From the NCBI GenBank assembly GCA_011503125.2, contig WWBZ02000033.1, forward strand, positions 806,001 to 870,000: a stretch of 64,000 bases of DNA, in the 5' to 3' direction. This stretch comes from Botryosphaeria dothidea. Its lineage: Eukaryota; Ascomycota; Dothideomycetes; Botryosphaeriales; Botryosphaeriaceae. The notes under the pieces are model-generated. The model had not been told where the DNA came from. It ran no database searches and saw only the letters and a program-made list of their open reading frames with translations. The first letter of the stretch is position 1; each line of letters begins with the position of its first letter. Position numbers and translations under genes: made by a program. Shown here one piece after another: positions 1-10,999 of this stretch.

Positions 1-193
1 TGATTGCATGTGTTTTTATCATGATCTCCAACAATGCGAGTGACAGCTATCTAAAATAAGGCTCAAGTATTGTGTAACTAATGCTTCTAGCTTCCGGTTT
101 CGTAAGAGAGACTACAAACCCACTGCTGCATACCCTTGTAGCTCATACAACCCCTACGGATTGACACTCTGGATGAGCCCATCAACCTTCAAC
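1..193. other. Left edge, 3' flank of the Clr5 gene
   Basis: I see no gene here. It is the region downstream of the minus-strand Clr5-domain gene. Confidence 0.5.
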
Positions 194-2912
194 TCAAATG
201 GGGCATTCATCATCTTCAAAATGGTAGATCTTCGTGCATCGCCCGTCGTGAATATCGGAGAAATTGGAAAAGTGCCTTGTTGATACATTTTCGGCAGTAG
301 CGGGCCTTGAAAGATGGAATCTGCCGCACTCGCAAACGTTATTATTCTTCATCAAGCCGTCGCTAATCAGTCCAACGGATGGGTTTCTTCCGTTTTGAAG
401 GCTTTCCAAAAGCTCCTCCATGTCGAATTTGTCGGAAACCCATGGATCATCTAGGTTGATGCGCCGATAAGTGAGGAATTCGGTCTGAACAGCTGCCCGG
501 ACTGTGCGCAGAGTCTCATCGCAGGTCAGTGGATACTCACGGTAATAGTGCTCAAAACAACGGCCCCCGGGCGGCTCCGACCCCTTTTCCCCATTTTCCT
601 CATATCGATCCCAAGCTTCATCAAGTTGATCGACAGCTTTCTTAGCTCGAGTCAAGAGAAGCTGGAAAAAACTCCAACCCGTCTCAAGCTTCTTGGTCCA
701 ACACCGCCTCTGGTATTTTCGAAGTGCACAGGCAAGCTCTGATGGTGAGAATTCCTGGTGCATGCAGGTTTCCATCGTGGTATCTAGTTCTCCGTCGAAG
801 CACAGGGTCAGAGAAACAGAAGCCTTTGGTTTTGCATCTCGGTAAAATGAAAGTAGCATTAGCAGACAAGCAATCATGCCAAAAAGGTCTTCTTCCGCAC
901 ATCCTGCTTCAGCAACAAGGAAAGTTATCATAACGAGGGTGTGGAGTGGGTGAAGCTGGAGTTTCAAGCCACAATTCGTACAGAGCTTCTGAAACAAACC
1001 GCTTGTAGATGGCGTATCTGATATTGTGAGAACAACATCCATCGAATGGCATATAGCCTGTGCGGAAGTATGACAGAATTTGTGTTTCCAACTCCAAGGT
1101 ACTCTTGTGTGCCCAGCCAGGCGCATTTGTCGGATGCAATCAGCATCAACATCCCATCTACCGCAGGTGCTGACTTCATCTCCTGGAAAAAGGCTCTCCT
1201 TATTGAATTCGTCTAGGATCGAGGGCCGGAGGTCTGTGTGAGACTTGACTGTGGTGGCCATGAGACTGTCAAGAAGGGTATAGCCTTTATCATTGATGAA
1301 ATCAAAACCAGAATTAAAAGCATCAGAATACCATGTTTCGTTGAGTAGACAACGCAGTATACTAAAACAAGCCTCGCCACCATCCAAGTAGCCGACTGCG
1401 AGATGGAGGAGAGAAGTCATGTGTGTATCAATATCTTCCTTTGTGAGCTTGGGTACAAGTTGGGAGACAAGGTCCAAGTTACGAGTCATGATGGCCAATC
1501 TCAGAGATTCCAGGAACAGCTCATTTGGTTGTCGCGTCGCAGTCTTGGCAATAGCTGGTAAGGCAACCGGAAGGTCGCTTGGCCTGATGTTGGTAAAGTC
1601 ATTGTGTTCAAGCGCATTGCGGAGCCTTTCCTGAATCGGGACGTCGTACCATTCCGCTGACCAGTCATCTTTGTCGTCTTCGTACTGTTCATAGATACGG
1701 ATTGTCTATCTACAGAGCGGCGACGGGCTTTTGATATCTTCAGACATCTCTGGATCTGTGGAACTGTATGCAAAGGGTTCAAGCTCGCGAGCCGTCCATA
1801 CTCGGGGACCACGACCCCAATATTTTGCTGTTTTGAATGCGTACATCTGAAATTGGGAAATCCATGAGGCCATGACTCTATCTGCGCGTCAGTGGTCATC
1901 ACTCGTACGTAGCTGAAGCAGGCAGAGTCTCTGCTCCCGGAAGTCAGACGCTAAGCATTGACGTAATATCCCACGAGTGAATGCATGAGAGATACAGAGA
2001 ATTTGCACCTCGGTGGCTCCAACAACTCATGGCAGCTTCTGTTGTCTGATATGCGCCTGGCGGTATAATAGACTGAAAATATTTACATGATGGTACTTAC
2101 TGGGCTTCAGATGTGGTGAGATTCTTGAGGAGTTGCCCGTACTTCCCCTGAACAAGTAATTGGGCCTTCTCCAACGAAGCCCGCTTCATGACATCTGATA
2201 TCATCTTGTTCGCTCCTGGCTGTCCTGTTGATGGGGACCAGCCATTTGACGGAGACCTGATCGAAATTCCAATGAGAGGCGACGCTGGTGAATGCGGAGA
2301 AGGATGGTAGGATGCTCCGCAAGCGAATGCTTTAAGTGCCATGCTCCAGTCGAGGAAGCTATGGACGGGGTCAGCTTGGACATACAGAGATGCTGGAAAT
2401 GTTTCTCACAGTAAATTTCCGAAATCGAGCTTCATACCACTGAGGACATTTCCGACAGCACCTGGACTTCTGTCCCTCAAAATCATCTCCTGCCGCTTCT
2501 TGTTCTTTGCATGACGTCTGGTTTTCTCCGAGTCAAATCTACGGTCATCAAGGTCCTCGATAACTGATGATCGACCAAGGTTGGCTCTAGTCACAAGGAT
2601 TCGTTCAATTTTCGTCTTCTCCTTTGCGCGTAGGCTCTTCTTCCAGCCCCACTTCTTCGTGAATTGATGTTTGTACTGGTGCTCGCTAGTGCACTGTTCA
2701 GCGACGTTCCGAAACCAGAGGCTCGATTATGTTCAAGGCACCTACAAAGCAGTGAATCCGAAGTTCTTCTTCATCTTCTCCGCCAGTTTGGCTACGGAGA
2801 GCTTCTTATCGAAGTACCAAAACTCCATCGTGGGCTTCAGCACTTCCCATTTCTCCTCCCACTTCGAACAAGCCAGGGTTTCGTGGTCAGGCTGAGGGTT
2901 GTCAATATCCAT
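194..2912 (-). pseudogene. Clr5-domain protein gene with one in-frame stop
   Basis: Exon model 2912-2746, 2685-2438, 2374-2101, 2056-1996 and 1846-194 sums to 801 codons exactly. The N-terminus (residues about 10-75) matches the fungal Clr5 domain: a Trp-rich start, then SVAKLAEKMKKNFGFTA, then EHQYKHQFTKKWGWKKS after the first intron. Clr5 domains occur in many putative nuclear proteins of filamentous fungi, usually with variable C-terminal parts, and the molecular role is unknown. The rest includes a stretch with CHELLEPPRCKF followed by a Trp-rich segment, and a long C-terminal region I do not recognise (it may hold ankyrin-like helices). A TAG at 1708-1706 interrupts the reading frame. 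Both sides continue in the same frame and read as coding, and CAG (Gln) to TAG would explain it. No intron of usable length removes it. Either this is a pseudogene or the first about 600 bp encode a truncated product. The start is the first ATG of the Clr5 frame. Confidence 0.65.
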
Positions 2913-3159
2913 GATTGCGAGTGATGAGAAAGGGTGACAAGAGATGTGAGGGTTTGGATGAGGAGGCAGTTGTGGGAGAAGCGCTGTGGGTGAGCTGGTA
3001 GGGGAAAAGAGTCCTCGCTGGCTGTTTAAATGCACTCAGGGCATGCCAGTCGCGTTGTTCACGGCCAGTCGCCCGCAGGCAAACTCGAACCCGATGGCTG
3101 AGCTGCGGCGTCGTACATTTCTCGCTGATGCAGTCAGCCGGCCAACCAGGACCCAGCTG

Positions 3160-3653
3160 CCAAGGCTTGCAGAAGGAGACCAGCCTATCAGGGGCCGCCA
3201 CCTACAAGGCAAATGGCCCGCTTTGAAAGTTTGTTGCCTGTTTCCCGCTCTGGGTCGCATTGATCCATGCAAGTGCGTACGCAGCGGTTTCACCCACGGT
3301 GTGAGCCAAGCCCTTCAAAAGGAGACAGGCCAATGGCATGTTCTGAAGTCTGCAAATCAGACGATGATAAGCTTCAGGTTCCGCCAGTTACTCGCATGCC
3401 AACCTGCGCAAAAGAAGACGGCCCAATCAGGGAGTGCCCTATGTTCGGTGATTTCGCCTCACCTCCCAGTCCGTATATCGCGGATGCAAGATCATCACGA
3501 CACCGCCGGCCTCTTTCGACCAGGCAACCTTTGCACCAAGGCTTGCAAAAGAGTACCGTCCAATCGAGGACGCTTCTGAGTATTATATTGCCCTGTACTG
3601 CTCCTCAATTAGCTATTCCCAAGTCTTGCAAAAGGTGACCGGCCAATGGAAGA
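3160..3653 (+). repeat. Five dispersed 35-bp repeats with a CCAAT core
   Basis: Copies lie at 3160-3194, 3306-3340, 3399-3433, 3536-3570 and 3619-3653, all in the same orientation. The shared pattern is CCAAG-SYTTGC-AAAAG-rarACcggCCAAT followed by a purine-rich tail. Copy 1 has CCTAT in place of CCAAT. The distances between starts alternate: 146, 93, 137 and 83 bp. CCAAT is the binding core of the fungal HAP (CBC) complex, so a regulatory array is possible. A decayed tandem duplication of a unit of about 230 bp is the alternative. Confidence 0.7.
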
Positions 3654-3773
3654 TTTCCTTCATCTTCGCAGGATGGAACATGGCTTGTCAGGTTGGGAAT
3701 GACATAGCACAGCGTAGGCTTTCACCATGTGTACGACGTATTCTCCCTGGAGAATTAGGGAAGCCTGAAGTAA

Positions 3774-3784
3774 TACTATAAATC
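3774..3784 (+). promoter_or_regulatory. Possible TATA box of the His/Ala-rich gene
   Basis: The sequence ACTATAAATCA lies about 100 bp upstream of the ATG at 3880, a usual distance for a fungal TATA element. This is motif evidence only. Confidence 0.35.
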
Positions 3785-3879
3785 ATACCGACTCTTAAGC
3801 TGTACTGACTTTCAGCACCCATTCACACCTCTTCCTTGATCCATACTCTCCTCAATCATCGAAAGGATTACATACCAAA

Positions 3880-4775
3880 ATGCCCTCCAACCATCCCCGC
3901 CGCAGGACCACTCGTGCCTCTGTGAGCAGCCACCAGTGAGTAAAGGCAGCAAATCCCATCCATGATTTAATCTTGAAAGCATTGTAACAGCAAACGCCAA
4001 TATGTATAGGGAGTTGAAGCATTCATCCGGATGGAAGCGTCTAGTGAAAGTGATCACCCTCAGATCTGGACAGACGCTTCCACTCCCCATCATGACAAGG
4101 GCATGATGCACCACTTTCGAGATTGAACTCTCACCACAAATCCGGCTGACAGCGACCAGTACTGCCCAGTCTCGACAGGCGTCAGGTGGATATTCCAGCC
4201 AGCGCACCACTCATGGCACCAACTCCTCCTCTTCCGACAATTCCCAGCTTGCTCACGTCGGTCGGCACTTCGACACCGAGCACGCCTCCACGGGTTCTGA
4301 CCATCACTACAACCCCGCAGGCTCCCAGCAATACACCACGTCATATGCCGCCGACACGGCCCATCATCCATACAACACCGCCGTCGGTGCTCAAGATTAC
4401 GCCTCCTACCACGCCTCCACCGCTGCCCATCACCCATACACCAACACCGCCGCCGCGGCGCAACACCACAACACCCACCACGCCTCAACCACCGCCCACC
4501 ACGTGGCCACCCACCCGGACCCTTGCCCCTACCACAACCCCATCCTCCAGCTCCAATCCACCTCACACACCACCTACGCCTCCACCAACAGCCAGAACCC
4601 GCTCGACCGCTTCCTTGCAGAGGGGCCCGGCGAGCAGTCCGCGCTCTACAACAGGAGCGACAACGGGCAGACGTCGCTGGCGCGCGGCTGCACCTGCGGA
4701 CACACATTGGAGGCGTACGGATACCAGATGGAGTTCTTCGACGAGGTGGACGGCATGGGCGAGCGTCAGGCCTGA
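3880..4775 (+). CDS. His/Ala/Thr-rich hypothetical protein
   Basis: Two-exon model 3880-3935 and 4160-4775 gives 223 aa. The first exon encodes a basic start (MPSNHPRRRTTRASVSSHQ) and is followed by a GTGAGT donor. The 224-nt intron carries an 83-bp foldback element. The second exon is low-complexity: serine- and histidine-rich, then repeated short units such as YASYHASTAAHHPYTN and NTHHASTTAHH. It ends in a more ordinary segment with CTCGHTLEAYGYQMEFFDEV. I chose this frame over the overlapping Pro/Thr-rich frame because only this one ends in ordered, non-repetitive protein. There is no signal peptide or membrane segment. I do not recognise the family. The CxCGH near the C-terminus could bind metal, which is inference only. 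The long intron makes the exon 1 link less certain than the exon 2 frame. Confidence 0.5.
4007..4089. repeat. 83-bp foldback element, copy A
   Basis: It has imperfect terminal inverted repeats: TAGGGAGTTGAAGC at the left end and the complement of TGGGGAGTGGAAGC at the right end. There is also an exact internal 11-bp inverted pair at 4032-4042 and 4072-4082. A related 84-bp element lies at 18523-18606 with the same ends and spacing. It resembles a very short MITE. It sits in the intron of the His/Ala-rich gene. Confidence 0.5.
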
Positions 4776-5450
4776 GGATGGCTGGCCAGCAGGAAGGGAG
4801 GGCACACGAGGCGTGTTGGAATAGCATGGCTAGGTTGTCCTGTAACCCATGGGAAGCCGTGCTTGCTGCTGCTATGCTTCGTGAGTTGAACTAGTGTTGC
4901 TTGAATCAGGGTGCTACTTTCCTTAATTGGCTAGTTCGGAATCGATGCTTATTTGATAGCCTTTTCGAAGCCAAACGCTCCCGTAAGGACGTCACCAGCC
5001 TTCGTGGTTTGATTACCTACCATGACTCGAACAGGCTCGAGGGCGGGCACTCCAAAATCTCGCGGAACCATGTGAACACGTCAGGAAAACGAAGCGGGTC
5101 ATGTCATTTCGAATTCGGTTATTTGAGATAGTAATTACAAGATTGTCGTGCTCTCTGTATCGCTCAGCTGCGGGGTCGTAAATGTATGAGGGCGGGGATG
5201 TGAGGGGACAAGGAGGGTCGGATAATTATCCGCCGTCGTAACTGTGAGCCTGTCGGGACAAGCCACATGGGAAGCGCGCCGCAACGATTCGCAGCACCCG
5301 GGCCACTCGATCCGTCCGTTTAGTTTGCAGCATGCATTGTGATCTCGGATCTTGTTTTCACCGGGTAGCCGTTGCTCTGGGTCAGACTGGTGCAGGGGCT
5401 GTGTGGGGGTGCCCATGCTGTGATTCGTTCAGTCGTTGCGGCCATGCATT
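4776..5450. other. Convergent intergenic region
   Basis: This is the 3' flank of the His/Ala-rich gene and of VPS26. I see no convincing gene, only short open frames without recognisable protein features. Confidence 0.5.
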
Positions 5451-6614
5451 TCATGGAGGAGTGATCAGCGGTTGCTCCTTCGTGACTGCTTGGGCAAGGC
5501 CATCCGGTGCCTGTCGGTAAAGGACGATCTCGGACTGCTTGAAGTACCGGCGAGCATCTGTTGCCGTACGTGTAAGCTTCGTAGGTGTGTAAAACGTGGG
5601 ACATCCTCATACCCTCATCAATCAGGACCAAGCTGAGGTAGTAGCGGGTCGAGTATTTCTTGTTGACTTCGCGGAAGGTTGGGGTGAGGTCAAAGCCTCC
5701 CAAGAACAGTCGGATGGGGATAGTTTCGCCTAATTTTTCGTCAGCATCAATCCATGTGGCATTGACATGTGAACCCAAATTACCTCTTGAGGGCGATCCA
5801 TCCATGATCTGGGTCAGAGTTAGCTATGCGCCGGGTTTCTTCAGTGACAGAAGATGCATACCTCAAATCGCACCAACGTCTCGCTCTCATTGTACTGGTT
5901 CGGTGCAGCTCCAGTTGTCTCCCTTCTGATGATGGACAATTCCATGTGTTTGATCTTCAACCGAACCAGCAAGAAGTAGATTCGGCCAACGATAACGTCC
6001 TTCAGGTGGTATTTCGATTTCGAATATTCGAATTCGATGTGCAGGCAGTCCTCGATACCGACGTCCATCTTGATGGAGCTGTTGGTCTCCGGGGGTATCC
6101 TGTAGGAGTAGACCCAGATATCCTTCTCGCGCACAACATCTGCCATCCTCCGCGAAACTGTGACGCGCACAAAGTAGCGCAGCTTGACGTTGATGCCATT
6201 GTACGACTCGTATTGCTTCTCGACATTCTTGAAGTTGAAGTCGAAGGTCTGGGGATGTTGGAGGTCGCCAGGAGCGGCAAGCTCTTGACCCAATGAGAGG
6301 AATTCGTAGTGGTTGCCGCGGTCGAAGAACATTTCTATGTGCGGCGCAAATGGTCAGCCCCGCGTCGATGCCCCTCAGGCGCTCCAGGCAGACGCACCTA
6401 TGGTTCCAATGAATTGCACCTTGATTCCAGTGTGCTCAAGGCGCTTGCCATCCTTGGGACGAATGGTGACCTGGCCCTTGACAGACTCGCCATCCATATA
6501 TAGCGGCACCTTCTCCCTTCGGTTCTTGTCGAGCTTGGTATCGACCATAGCCCGGTCATCGCTGTCCTCCAGGACAATGTCGATGTCGACGGGGGTCGAG
6601 AAGAAGATCGACAT
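5451..6614 (-). CDS. VPS26: Retromer subunit Vps26
   Basis: Five exons (6614-6398, 6334-5862, 5808-5784, 5729-5613, 5557-5451) encode 312 aa, the usual core length for the family. The protein starts MSIFFSTPVDIDIVLEDSDD and contains the arrestin-fold hallmarks EMFFDRGNHYEFLSLGQEL, RGETIPIRLFLGGFDLTPT and DARRYFKQSEIVLYRQ, each restored exactly across an intron. Vps26 forms the cargo-selective retromer trimer with Vps35 and Vps29 on endosomes and recycles receptors to the Golgi or plasma membrane. The 25-nt third exon is a microexon that is easily missed. The start ATG opens the conserved N-terminal strand. All expected blocks are present and the gene looks functional. Confidence 0.96.
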
Positions 6615-8085
6615 GGCGGATGGCGGGGCCCCGGATTGCAGTAGGGCGGTCAGTCGGCGGAGGCACAGACGAGGGAGGGATGGATGGCGGGGCTTGGCGG
6701 GTGGTGGTCGCAGGTGAGGTCCAGAGGTCGTCGCAGCTACTGCGGCAGCTCCAGCTCCAGCGACACGACGAGGTCGCGCCAAGACCAGGTAGCACCGAGA
6801 TTTTCCCGCGAACCCCGTGCGAGGCCCGCGGGCGGCAGTGTGGCAGCGCTCTCAGGAGGAAAAATTCTAGAAAGAATCCTAGCGCTCAGCCTTATGGGCT
6901 GTTACGTACAGTCTGGAGCACGCGTGGCAGCCACCGAGCCTGCTCCACGCTCCGCTGCCCCCAGCCGATCGCAGTTCGGCCTCCTCACGATGGATTCATC
7001 TCGTTTGAGCGCCGCACAGGTGCTGCAGCACTCGCCTGCCCTGCCTTGGAGCCGCGGGCCCCCAGGCGCGGATGCAGCCGCACGCCCACTCTCGGTGGCG
7101 CACCGGAGCGCGCTAGGCTGGCCAGGGCAATCCCTCACTCGAGCAGCGTCGCGAAAATCGCACGGCAGGCCGCCGCGAACTGCCTGGAGCGAGCCCGCGA
7201 TCGCATCCGTTCCCGCAGCCGCTGGAATTAGGTTGCCGACACGCCACCTGTGACCCCCACGCCGCTACGGAGCACCAAGCACAGAGGCACCCAGGTCCAG
7301 GTCGCAACTGGCGGATCGTTGGGCAGCGTGTCGCGCGACCATCCAGCGCCGCTGGGCCCGCGTCACTCCCACCCTGGCCCAACGCAGGCAGCGATTTCCG
7401 AACGGGCCCCGTGACTGCCGGCGTGCCTGCATTGGGAACTGCTGCCCGGGCGGCCGCCGGCACGAGGGGAGGCGTTTCCGACGCAGTGTGAGGTGGCAGG
7501 GCAGTTGGCCCGGGGAATTGGAGGGATGTGGTAGGAGGGCGGTGGGATGCAACTCTGACAAAGAAGACTGCGGGGACGGACCACGCTGAGAGCTTTGATG
7601 TGCCTGCTGAGGGCAGCGCTCCCCACGCTAATCGCCTGCTCGTCACTCTTCAAACGCCGACCGGCCCAGCGCGGGCTCCCCATTCGCTGAGCGCTCCGAC
7701 CGGCCTTCTACTGTCTTCGCCAACGCCTGCGAAACGCGAGCCGGAAGCGTGGGTTAGCTTTTCCGACGCCCCGGGGGTGATGTCAACCGCCCTGCTTGCG
7801 GCTGCGGCTGGTCCTCCCTCAGGCCGCGAGCTGGTCCTGTCTGCCTGCCCTGCCGCCGCAGATGCTTCACATAATAACCCCAATCTGCCGCCCACTCTAG
7901 CCCTTTTATCTGCATTTCGACCCGCTTCCGCGACTGAGGGACCTCTTCCGTGACCTGCGCTGTACGCCTGCTGCCAACATATAAGCCGCCCCCGGGCCTC
8001 GCTCTCCCATCAATTTCCCGCAAGCCTCCTGCCCCTGGACTGTATCTTCCCACACGGATTCTCCCACTCTCCATCTCCTGTCGCG
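6615..8085. other. GC-rich divergent promoter region
   Basis: About 1.5 kb lie between VPS26 (minus) and the gluconokinase gene (plus). Long open frames exist on both strands because the region is GC-rich, but none shows conserved motifs or splice-joined continuity. I treat it as a promoter and 5'UTR region. Confidence 0.5.
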
Positions 8086-8812
8086 ATGTTGACCTACGAC
8101 AAGACTACGTCGTCGCTGTACGGCTCGCAGCCTGCCAGCACAACCTTGGCGCCTGTTGTACCCGCTACCAATGGCGTGCGTGCGCAGCCACACCACCGTC
8201 ACATCTGGATCATTACCGGTCCCGCAGGCTGTGGCAAGAGCACCGTCGCAAAATACCTCGCCGACCAGCTGCAGCTGCCTTACGTCGAGGGCGATGAGGT
8301 TTGTCGCCGCCGATTGCGCAACTATTCATGCATAATCCTGACTCATTACCTCGCAGTACCACCCCCAGCCCAACATTGAGAAAATGGCCAGCGGCATCCC
8401 CCTCACCGATGCCGACAGGTGGGACTGGCTCATTCTGCTCCGCGAACAGGCCGTTCGCGAGCTGGAGACCGGCGCGTCCGGCGTCGTCGTGACTTGCAGC
8501 GCGCTTAAGAAGAAGTATCGCGACGTCATCCGCGTCGCCTCGTACAACAATGCCAAGGTCCTCGTGCACTTTGTCTACCTCCAGGCGACCGAGGAAATGC
8601 TGATGGCGCGAGTGCGCGCTCGTCCTGGCCACTATATGAAGGACAACATGGTGCGCAGCCAGTTCGAGAGCCTTGAGGAGCCGGACGCGGAAGAACTGTC
8701 AAAGGATGTCCTTGCCGTTGACGTCAGCGGCACGATGCCGGAAGTTCAGAGCCTTGCGCTTGGAGCCGTGCAGGAAGTCCTGGTGAAGGACTCGGTTTCT
8801 GCTGCGGCATGA
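8086..8812 (+). CDS. Gluconokinase (GntK family)
   Basis: Two exons (8086-8298 and 8357-8812) encode 222 aa. The P-loop is WIITGPAGCGKSTVAKYLA at residues about 43-61. It is followed by PYVEGDEYHPQPNIEKMASG across the intron, the GntK signature for gluconate binding. The later blocks are GIPLTDADRWDWL, VVTCSALKKKYRDVIR and ARPGHYMKDNMVRSQFESLE. The enzyme phosphorylates D-gluconate to 6-phosphogluconate in the cytosol and feeds the pentose phosphate pathway. The first 40 residues are a low-complexity extension compared with bacterial GntK. There is nothing unusual otherwise, and no linked gluconate genes are visible. Confidence 0.93.
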
Positions 8813-9358
8813 TGCCTGCTTTGCTCTTCTTTCTGACATCTTTAATTGGCTTCTGAGCGTTCGGCATGGCAGGCGCACTCATCATTTTCTTGGGCATTCA
8901 GGATACCAAAACGGCCGGAACCGTAGGCGTTGGAGCTGCGTGAACACATTGGGATCTAGGCGCTATTTTCCTGACGTCTGGTTAAAGACGACTAGGATCT
9001 CGGACGTAGGTAGCAGATATAGCAATATACATCGATTTGCGGTACTAGAGACGGCGCCGGTGATCCCCTTCTGGCAGTTCCTGCATGAAGCGAGCGCAAC
9101 TACGCGGAAGCGGCAATGACTCGAGGCGACGGGAGCCCCCAGGCGAACGCCCTAGGGAGTAGCTCGATCCTCTTCCCCTACTTGGCTATGGGCGAGTCGG
9201 GTTTAAGCCGAGTTCTCCGCTTCCCCGCATGTCAGCGGGTGGTACGTGGGACAACGCTTACCTTCGGCTTTGTCCTGCAACCCCAGCTCCCCCATAAAGA
9301 TGTTTACGCGCTGCCGTCGCCTTGGTACCTCTCTTTCACTCCCGGCTGCCTTTCGAAA
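8813..9358. other. Intergenic region, no gene seen
   Basis: This holds the gluconokinase 3' end and the promoter of the E2 gene. An open frame upstream of 9359 stops at the overlapping TGA of AAATGA and is not used. Confidence 0.5.
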
Positions 9359-10999
9359 ATGAGACGTTTCACCGCAAGAGACGCGCGCTGCATCGCCGCC
9401 TCTGCCCTCGAAGCCTCCTACCCGTTGCGCCGCTTCAAGAACACGCGCATCCCGCGTCAGCACCCCTCCCGGTCCTTCCACGCTTCCGCCGCATCCCTGG
9501 TTGTGAAGCCGTACCTTTTGGCAGACATTGGAGAAGGTTAGTTCGCCGTTCGCCCCTCCACGGCCTGAGGAATGTTTACAACTGACCGTCCGCAGGTATT
9601 ACCGAGTGCCAGGTCATTCAATGGTTCGTCCAGCCAGGAGCGCGCGTCGAGCAGTTCGACAAGATCTGCGAGGTGCAGTCGGACAAGGCAACCGTCGAAG
9701 TAACTACCGAGCCTCCCCAGACGAATTGGTCAGCCCGCTTACTCAATCGACCATTCAGATCACATCGCGCTTCGATGGCGTCATCAAAAAGCTACATTAT
9801 GAGGCAGACGAGGTGGCCAAGGTCGGAAAGGTCAGAACGACCGTGTTTGGATGATGCTTGGAACATACGGCTGACAGGAGCTATAGCCCTTGGTCGATAT
9901 CGATATTCAAAGCGAAATCTCCGAGGAAGATCAAGCAATCCTCGAATCGCCAGGAGAGAGCGCAACACAGAGCTCTGGTGAAGTACAAGAGAAGCAACCT
10001 GGTAAAGCCACTGAGGCAAGCAGCCAGGATGTATCTGCCGCAGAACCTAGCATACCAGCACCTTCTCTTGAGAAGCCACCGCCGGGGAAACATGCGAACC
10101 TTGCTACCCCCGCCGTGCGGCATATGCTGAAGCAGCACAACCTCAATATCGCCGACATACAAGGCACCGGAAAGGAAGGCCGCGTCCTCAAAGAAGACAT
10201 CCAGCGCCACGTCTCTGCCTCAAAATCCCAAGCCACCACCAGCCCAACATCATCTCCAACCTTCCCCTCCTCCGCCCCCCTCACCGGCGACCGCGACGTG
10301 CCCCTCACGCCCGTCCAACGGCAAATGTTCAAAACCATGACGCGCTCCCTCTCCATCCCACACTTCCTCTACACCGACTCCGTCGACTTCACCTCCCTCA
10401 ACACCGTCCGCCGCAAACTCGCGTCCCAAAGCCCCTCCGCTCCCAAACTCTCCGCCCTCCCCTTCATCGTCAAAGCCGTCTCCGTGGCGCTCACCTCCCA
10501 CCCCATCCTCAACGCCTACCTCGACACGTCCACCGACCCCGAGAAGCCTCGCCTCATCCACAAGGCCCAGCACGACATCGGCATCGCCGTCGACTCGCCC
10601 GCCGGCCTCGTCGTCCCCGTGATCCGCCACGTCCAGGCCCATAGCATCGCGTCCCTCTCCGCGGAAGTCGCGCGCTTGGCGGGCCTGGCGCGCGACGGCA
10701 GGCTGACCAGCAACGAGTTGTCCGGAGCGACGTTCACCGTCAGCAACATCGGCAGCATCGGCGGGACGGCTGTCGCGCCCGTCATCGTGCCGCCGCAGGT
10801 CGGCATTCTGGGGATCGGCCGGGCGCGCGCGGTGCCGGCGTTTGGCGAGGACGGGGTGAGCGTCGTGAGGAAGGAGGAGTGCGTGTTTAGCTGGAGCGCT
10901 GATCATAGGGTTGTGGATGGGGCGACGGCGGCGAGGTGCGCGGAGGAGGTGAGGGGCTTGTTGGAGGATGTGGAGGGGATGGTTGTGAGGTTGAGGTAG
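9359..10999 (+). CDS. Branched-chain 2-oxoacid dehydrogenase E2 (dihydrolipoyl transacylase)
   Basis: Four exons (9359-9536, 9596-9699, 9759-9830, 9887-10999) encode 488 aa. The N-terminus is Arg/Ser/Ala-rich with SRSFHASAA, a typical mitochondrial presequence. A lipoyl domain follows (LADIGEGITECQVIQWFV, then the lipoyl-lysine site SDKATVEITSRFDG). A peripheral subunit-binding domain is at residues about 220-260 (ATPAVRHMLKQHNLNIADIQ). The catalytic domain ends in SWSADHRVVDGATAARCAEE, carrying the His and Asp of the acyltransferase site. LPFIVKAVSVAL and GATFTVSNIGSIGGT are family blocks. The domain order and the ITECQVIQWFV sequence fit BCKDH E2 better than pyruvate dehydrogenase E2. It acts in the mitochondrial matrix on leucine, isoleucine and valine oxo-acids. 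Confidence 0.94.

Larger units (their letters stand above)
2913..3879. other. Divergent intergenic region with repeat cluster
   Basis: This is the shared 5' region between the Clr5-domain gene (minus) and the His/Ala-rich gene (plus). Several open frames cross it but none shows protein-like composition on both sides of a splice site. Its main content is the five-copy 35-bp repeat family listed separately, each copy holding a CCAAT-like core. Confidence 0.6.

Noticed and set aside
1680..1712. Short intron removing the Clr5 TAG
   Set aside because: The only GT-AG pair gives 29 nt, too short to splice, and the frame is already continuous across it.
4186..4824. 212-codon Pro/Thr-rich plus-strand frame
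   Set aside because: It overlaps the His/Ala-rich frame. Its composition is what a frame-shifted ACC/CCA repeat gives, and it has no ordered end.
6615..7953. Several long open frames on both strands
   Set aside because: High GC gives few stops. None has motifs, and they overlap each other in all frames.
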